A stretch of DNA of 64,000 bases from Rhodanobacteraceae bacterium (lineage in GTDB: Bacteria > Pseudomonadota > Gammaproteobacteria > Xanthomonadales > Rhodanobacteraceae): NCBI GenBank assembly GCA_030123585.1, contig CP126120.1:1401254-1465253 (forward strand), read 5' to 3'. This document shows, piece by piece, positions 59,826-64,000 of the stretch. The notes beneath the pieces were generated by a model. That model worked only from the letters and a program-made list of their open reading frames with translations. It made no database searches and was not told where the DNA came from. Both the position numbers and the translations under genes were made by a program. How positions within the stretch are numbered: position 1 is the first letter of the stretch; each line of letters starts with the position of its first letter.

Positions 59826-59898
59826 CCTACCAGCACCTCCCGTTGCTGTTGGCGGAGGTGTTGGTGGGCGCGGGCAGCTTCTGGCCGGTGTTGTCGAT
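59826..59898 (-). repeat. 73-bp repeat, resident copy at the pilE 3' end
   Basis: Codes for the last residues of PilE (from IDNTGQKLP to GRCW) and the TAG stop; exact partner of 59049-59121, 777 bases away. Confidence 0.95.
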
Positions 59899-60255
59899 GC
59901 TCAGGTTGCCGCAGGCGTCGTTGGCCTGCGGGCCTTGGGGCACCGCGGTTGCAATGTATCCCTGCCCGGTCGAACTGGCCGGGTTGGCCGCCACCGAGAC
60001 CGTGTAGTAACCGTTCTCCGAGGGCACCGCGTTGGACGTGTAACCAAGAGACGCGGCGGTCGAGGGATAGTGGTTGAGGTCGGTAAAAGTGCGCTCCTCC
60101 ACCTGCGCGATGTGCATCAGCAGCTTCTGCCCGTCCGCGCGGCGCGCGCGAAAGGTGTACCGGCCCCACCACGGCACCGCGATGGCCGCGAGGACGGCGA
60201 TGATCGCCACCACGATCATCAGCTCGATCAAGGTGAAACCACGTTTGCGTCGCAT
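59827..60255 (-). CDS. pilE: Type IV pilin-like protein PilE
   Basis: 142 residues from ATG 60255, which has AGGGG at 8 bases; ATG 60261 two codons earlier is also possible but too close to that site. Prepilin leader MRRKRG is cut before Phe of FTLIELMIVVAIIAVLAAIAV, with the conserved Glu5; the C-terminal disulphide pair is Cys in NDACGN and in NGRCW. It is made in the inner membrane, processed by PilD and built into, or used to start, type IV pili. It follows pilY1 after 20 bases, the usual end of the minor-pilin operon in this group. Confidence 0.93.
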   Translation of the reverse strand: MRRKRGFTLIELMIVVAIIAVLAAIAVPWWGRYTFRARRADGQKLLMHIAQVEERTFTDLNHYPSTAASLGYTSNAVPSENGYYTVSVAANPASSTGQGYIATAVPQGPQANDACGNLSIDNTGQKLPAPTNTSANSNGRCW

Positions 60256-60275
60256 CGTCATCGCCCCTGTTGCCA

Positions 60276-63200
60276 CTACTGATTCTCGTTGAGTTCCTGC
60301 CACGAACGGCGCCGCCAGATCGGTGCGTCGATCGACAGCGGACTGGTGCCGTTGGGCGCCAGCGTCGTGCCCGGCAGATACACCTGACCGCCGCCGAGCG
60401 CCGACATCAACGGCAAGCTGCCGCTGGTGCGCGCATTGTTGATGCGGCCGCCCACGATGTTGCCTCCGCCCAGCGAGGAGACGCCGGACGAACCACCCGT
60501 CAAGGCACTCAAGGCCATGATCGAACCGACGGTGGTCGGGCTGCACGGATCGCTGCTCTGCGAACCCGTGATCAGCGTTTCAAACACCACGGTGTTGCTC
60601 GCGAAGATCGCTCCGGGGTTCACCACCACCCGTTCGCCGGCATCGTTCACTACGCCACCGCTGGTCTTGGTCTGAAGGTTGATGTACCAGCCACCCGCGC
60701 TGGCAGGCACCGGGTTGATCGGGCTTGGCGAGCCTCCCGACATGGAACTTTGGCAGGTATCGCTGGCACTGCCGGTCACGCAGCGCAAACTGGCACCCGC
60801 ATTCGGATCGGGTGATCCATTCGGCAGCGTGGCGCCGGCCGGAATCACGGTTTCGTGCAGGTACTGCTGCACCAGGCTGGATTGCGTGTACGCCATCGCC
60901 GACGTGGCCGCGCTGCCCTGGTCACGCACACCATAGATTGCCTGCACATCGGTGTTGCTGTTGTCGCCCACACCCAGGAACCTGCCGGTGCCGAAGACCA
61001 CCATGAAGCGGTTGGTGACGGGATCGGGGAACAGGCGCGGCATCGAGGTGATGGGCTGGATGACCGTCTTGCCGCTCGGATCCTTGGCGGTGCCGCCTTT
61101 GTAGGCCAGGGTGACCGTCCAGCTCGAAGGCGTGCTGCCGGACAGGTCGAACCGCCACAGGTTGCCCATCGCATCGCCCGCAAATGCTACGTCGTCGATC
61201 TGGTCGTTGTTGTAATCGCCCATCACCGGCGTGGCCAGACCATAGCTGGTGACGCCCGCGATCTGCGGCGTCTTCAGCTCCGCGAGTACCGCGCCGGTTT
61301 GCGCATCCAGCACGAACAGCGCGCTGTACGGTGCACCCGCGCTCCAGCCCGGCGCCTGTTTGGCGATGGACTGGCAACTCGTGGCCGCAGTGGCGGGGGC
61401 ATTCGGATCGGTCGGAATGTCCGGCGTGTTGCAATCCGGGAAGTAACCATTCGGCACCAGAACCACCCACTTGCCGTTGGCGAGCCGGCCGATGTTGGGC
61501 TGCGACACCGTGTAGCCGAGGTCATTGGCGTTGCACGTGCCCACGTTCGACGCGCATCCTGCCGTGGCGCCGGTCATGTCGGAATCGAATTCCCACAGCA
61601 CGGTCGGCTGCGTGGTCGGAGTGCTCGAATTGGCCGGCCCGGTGATGTCCAGTGCATACACGCCACGACCACCCAGGCCAACCCCGCCCGCCAGCATGGT
61701 GTGCCACACGCCGCCGAAGAACACATCACGCGTCACCGGCGTTGCATCCACGGTCGGGCGGAACTGGAAGTTCGCGTTGGTCAGGTTGCCGAGGTTGGCG
61801 TACACCGCGCGCGGAACGAACGCCCAGTCTTCCTTGCCGGGATTGGTCCCGTAGTTGTAGCTAGAGCACACGCCTGTACTCGGATTGTACGAAGTGCATT
61901 GCGGCACTGGCGCATTGAAGGCGTGCAGCATCCCATCGTTGGCGCCCAGGTACACGGTGGGCGCACGGGTGGCATGGCGCGCCACGAATGAATCGTACGC
62001 TTGGTCATCCGTCCCGCTGCTGGCCGCCGCCGCGGTGGCCTCCGGGCTGCCGGCGGGGAAGGCAAAGTAATTGCCGGTGGGATACCCCACGTACACAGGC
62101 TGCGCGTTGATGATGGCGCCCAGCAGCGTGGTGCGGGTACGGAAGGGCGCACCCTCGAATTCGTTGTCGCCCAGCAGGTAGTTGATGCGGCTGGTCAACG
62201 TATCGTTGCCACCTGCCAGCGCCGGTGCCTGCAGACCAGCGGTTTCAAAGGCGTCCAGCTTGCCGGAATTGCCAGCCGTGAGCTGGAAACTGGTGAATGC
62301 AGGGGTATTGGCTGAGTTGTAGGAGCCGGTATAAACCACGCGGCCGGTAAAGCCCGTCTTCGAGTGGTACACGGAATCGAGCAAGCTATTGGGACTCGGC
62401 GTCCAGATCGGCGTGGTCCCTGGCGTCCCATCCGGCGGCAGCAAGGGGTACGCATTGAAAGTGCCGCTCCAGTCGCCGGTGTTGTAGCTGGTCTCGAACC
62501 CGATCGCACCCACCGCCACCACGCTGGCGTTCACCGACGCGGCAGGCGACGTGGTCGTGCGCGCGCTGATCTCGGCGATGGCCTTGGAGAAACCAGCCGC
62601 CAGATCCTGTGGACTCTTGACGCTGAAGAAATCGCCGTGGCCATTCACCGCCGCATGCGCGAGGTCGGCAATGTTGTTGAGGCTGTTCGCTGCTGGCTGC
62701 GGCCAACTGAAGTTCTTGATCGCATACGGGCTGCCTGGACCACCGCCGTCGTTCGACCAATTGAAGATGTCCTGGACGGTCGGCGGGTTGTTCCCGTTCG
62801 GGGCTGTCCCCGTGATACCCGACGGGGCAAAACCCAAGCCCATCGTGAACGTGGCCATATGCTGCCAGGTTGCCGGATCCATCTTGTTGCCCGCAACCTC
62901 ATTGAGGATGCCGGTCTGCAAATCGGTTTTCCAGTAATACATCGCAACGTCGGCGAGCGTGTTGGAATAGCTGTCCATGAAAGGCGACACAGGCGCATAA
63001 CCCGTGATGTTGCCCGACGGGACGGAGTACGGACCACTGGAGGTGTTGTCGGCGTTGCCGACGCTCGGGTTGGTGGAATCGTTCCAGAAGCCGTCCGTCG
63101 TCAGGATCGTGTAGGAAGAGCGACAGGCAAATACCGTGGAGCTGCCGCTGGTGTAACCCGGATCACTCGACATCGTGCTCCATGGTTGACTGCTGGTCTG

Positions 63201-64000
63201 GTAATACTGGCCGACCGCCTGCAGTGCGAGCCTCAAGGGCGTCGAATTGCTTGGACTGATGCTGGCAACCCAATTCCAGAACGACGCCTTTTGCGTACCC
63301 GCCGTGCCATCGCCAAAGGGCTGTACTTCGGCAATTTTGTTCGAGTTCGGGCCAAACACCCCGGTAGGTGCCGGGAGCATGCTGTTGTTGCGGCCATTGA
63401 TGGAGCCGAAACCAAAGCGATACCTGGGATTCAGGCTCGAAAACGCCGACATCAGGCCGCTCTGCATCATCTGGATGCGGCTGCTGTAGTACGAATACCA
63501 GTTCATCACGTTCTGGCCCGCCGGCACGCCCGCAGGCGCGGCCACGCCACTGGTATCGGTAGCCGCAATGCAGTTCGCGAATTTGCCGTTCGTGCAGCTC
63601 GTCGCATCGGTTACGTGATACGTACTGCCGCCCGCGCCGACATAGGCGAACGCGTAGGCGTTACCTGTCGAGCAGTTCCTGCCGTTTTTGTGGCAGTTGT
63701 ATTTGTACGTGGCGCTGTCGTAGAAATTGAAATTGCCGTTGTTGCTGCCGTTGCTGTCGCCATATGAACCCGTTGCCCGGGTTACATTGCTCGTCGAAGT
63801 ATCGAAAAATGGATTGGCATAGGCATTGGGGAAATTGGCGACGTTGTTGCTGGGGTAATAGTCCGGGCTGGTCGTCGTGCTGTCGGCTTTGGGCGGGGCG
63901 GAATAGATGATTGTCGGGTTGTAGTAGACCCCATTGACCGCGTTGTTGCGCATCCCGGCCAATGAACTGTCGGACAAGTAGCTGTAATCCGGCATGATGC
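60276..64000 (-). CDS. pilY1: Type IV pilus tip/adhesin protein PilY1, N terminus outside the window
   Basis: At least 1241 codons, open through the window edge. The C-terminal half is the PilY1 beta-propeller (PilC domain) with YLGANDGMLHAFNAP and the calcium-binding loop DYNNDQIDDVAF, whose Asp/Asn spacing fits the EF-hand-like site of P. aeruginosa PilY1. The N-terminal region in view is rich in Asn, Ser, Thr and Gly, typical of a secreted adhesin, and should be preceded by a signal peptide beyond base 64000. The Met at 63995 is not a plausible start. PilY1 tips the pilus and affects twitching and surface sensing. pilE follows. Confidence 0.93.
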   Translation of the reverse strand, partial: IMPDYSYLSDSSLAGMRNNAVNGVYYNPTIIYSAPPKADSTTTSPDYYPSNNVANFPNAYANPFFDTSTSNVTRATGSYGDSNGSNNGNFNFYDSATYKYNCHKNGRNCSTGNAYAFAYVGAGGSTYHVTDATSCTNGKFANCIAATDTSGVAAPAGVPAGQNVMNWYSYYSSRIQMMQSGLMSAFSSLNPRYRFGFGSINGRNNSMLPAPTGVFGPNSNKIAEVQPFGDGTAGTQKASFWNWVASISPSNSTPLRLALQAVGQYYQTSSQPWSTMSSDPGYTSGSSTVFACRSSYTILTTDGFWNDSTNPSVGNADNTSSGPYSVPSGNITGYAPVSPFMDSYSNTLADVAMYYWKTDLQTGILNEVAGNKMDPATWQHMATFTMGLGFAPSGITGTAPNGNNPPTVQDIFNWSNDGGGPGSPYAIKNFSWPQPAANSLNNIADLAHAAVNGHGDFFSVKSPQDLAAGFSKAIAEISARTTTSPAASVNASVVAVGAIGFETSYNTGDWSGTFNAYPLLPPDGTPGTTPIWTPSPNSLLDSVYHSKTGFTGRVVYTGSYNSANTPAFTSFQLTAGNSGKLDAFETAGLQAPALAGGNDTLTSRINYLLGDNEFEGAPFRTRTTLLGAIINAQPVYVGYPTGNYFAFPAGSPEATAAAASSGTDDQAYDSFVARHATRAPTVYLGANDGMLHAFNAPVPQCTSYNPSTGVCSSYNYGTNPGKEDWAFVPRAVYANLGNLTNANFQFRPTVDATPVTRDVFFGGVWHTMLAGGVGLGGRGVYALDITGPANSSTPTTQPTVLWEFDSDMTGATAGCASNVGTCNANDLGYTVSQPNIGRLANGKWVVLVPNGYFPDCNTPDIPTDPNAPATAATSCQSIAKQAPGWSAGAPYSALFVLDAQTGAVLAELKTPQIAGVTSYGLATPVMGDYNNDQIDDVAFAGDAMGNLWRFDLSGSTPSSWTVTLAYKGGTAKDPSGKTVIQPITSMPRLFPDPVTNRFMVVFGTGRFLGVGDNSNTDVQAIYGVRDQGSAATSAMAYTQSSLVQQYLHETVIPAGATLPNGSPDPNAGASLRCVTGSASDTCQSSMSGGSPSPINPVPASAGGWYINLQTKTSGGVVNDAGERVVVNPGAIFASNTVVFETLITGSQSSDPCSPTTVGSIMALSALTGGSSGVSSLGGGNIVGGRINNARTSGSLPLMSALGGGQVYLPGTTLAPNGTSPLSIDAPIWRRRSWQELNENQ

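Overview
The window is GC-rich chromosomal DNA from a gammaproteobacterium of the Xanthomonadales/Lysobacterales, most likely the Rhodanobacteraceae side (Rhodanobacter/Dyella type). The lineage call rests on the fused aspartate kinase/diaminopimelate decarboxylase followed by murL and murD2 (the L-Glu epimerase route to muropeptides), the clpA-clpS-NUDIX-mnmA-hflD block, the kynurenine-type aminomuconate genes and the codon bias. No rRNA, tRNA, CRISPR array, prophage or complete insertion sequence was seen.

Layout. 1-9.4 kb: 3' part of lspA, an SGNH hydrolase, an AlaA-like aminotransferase, then rsgA, a QEGLA metallopeptidase, 2-aminomuconate semialdehyde dehydrogenase, beta-carbonic anhydrase, a secreted ChaN/EreA-like protein, and 2-aminomuconate deaminase. 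9.4-19.7 kb: small membrane proteins, N-formylglutamate amidohydrolase, a GH17-GT2 beta-glucan synthase, a hairpin-rich spacer and tamA-tamB. 19.7-26.7 kb: a TetR-class repressor divergent from a Tat-exported M19 dipeptidase over a tetO-like operator, a CPBP protease, gamma-glutamyltransferase, purK and purE, and a Trm112-like protein. 26.8-31.7 kb: DUF1631 protein, nadC, a glycine-zipper peptide, a DUF1801 protein and a Phd/ParE module. 31.7-39.2 kb: hrpA, an M13 peptidase and a bilobed aspartic-protease-like protein. 39.2-44.6 kb: operon lysAC-murL-murD2 on the minus strand. 44.7-57.6 kb: iorAB, clpA, clpS, NUDIX, mnmA, hflD, a CLC channel with CBS domains, and acnA. 57.6-64 kb: an accessory spot with two toxin-antitoxin modules (TacAT-like and BrnTA) and short repeats, then pilE and the 3' part of pilY1.

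Genes that work together: lysAC makes L-lysine from aspartate-derived meso-DAP (meso-DAP is also the peptidoglycan cross-linking residue), and the overlapping murL and murD2 install D-Glu by first adding L-Glu. purE and purK act in succession on AIR. tamA and tamB form one envelope machine. clpS is the adaptor for clpA. The aminomuconate dehydrogenase and deaminase are successive steps of tryptophan/kynurenine breakdown, separated by carbonic anhydrase and a secreted protein.

The most unusual signals are: (i) palindromic repeats carried in frame inside hrpA (twice) and murD2 (once), related to hairpins between genes; (ii) a BrnTA cassette bracketed by a perfect 73-bp copy of the pilE 3' end; (iii) two toxin-antitoxin promoters placed so that transcription should start at the first codon (leaderless), with the operator over the promoter; (iv) a tetO-like operator beside a TetR whose DNA-reading helix resembles classic TetR but whose divergent target is a dipeptidase lacking the usual HxD metal motif.
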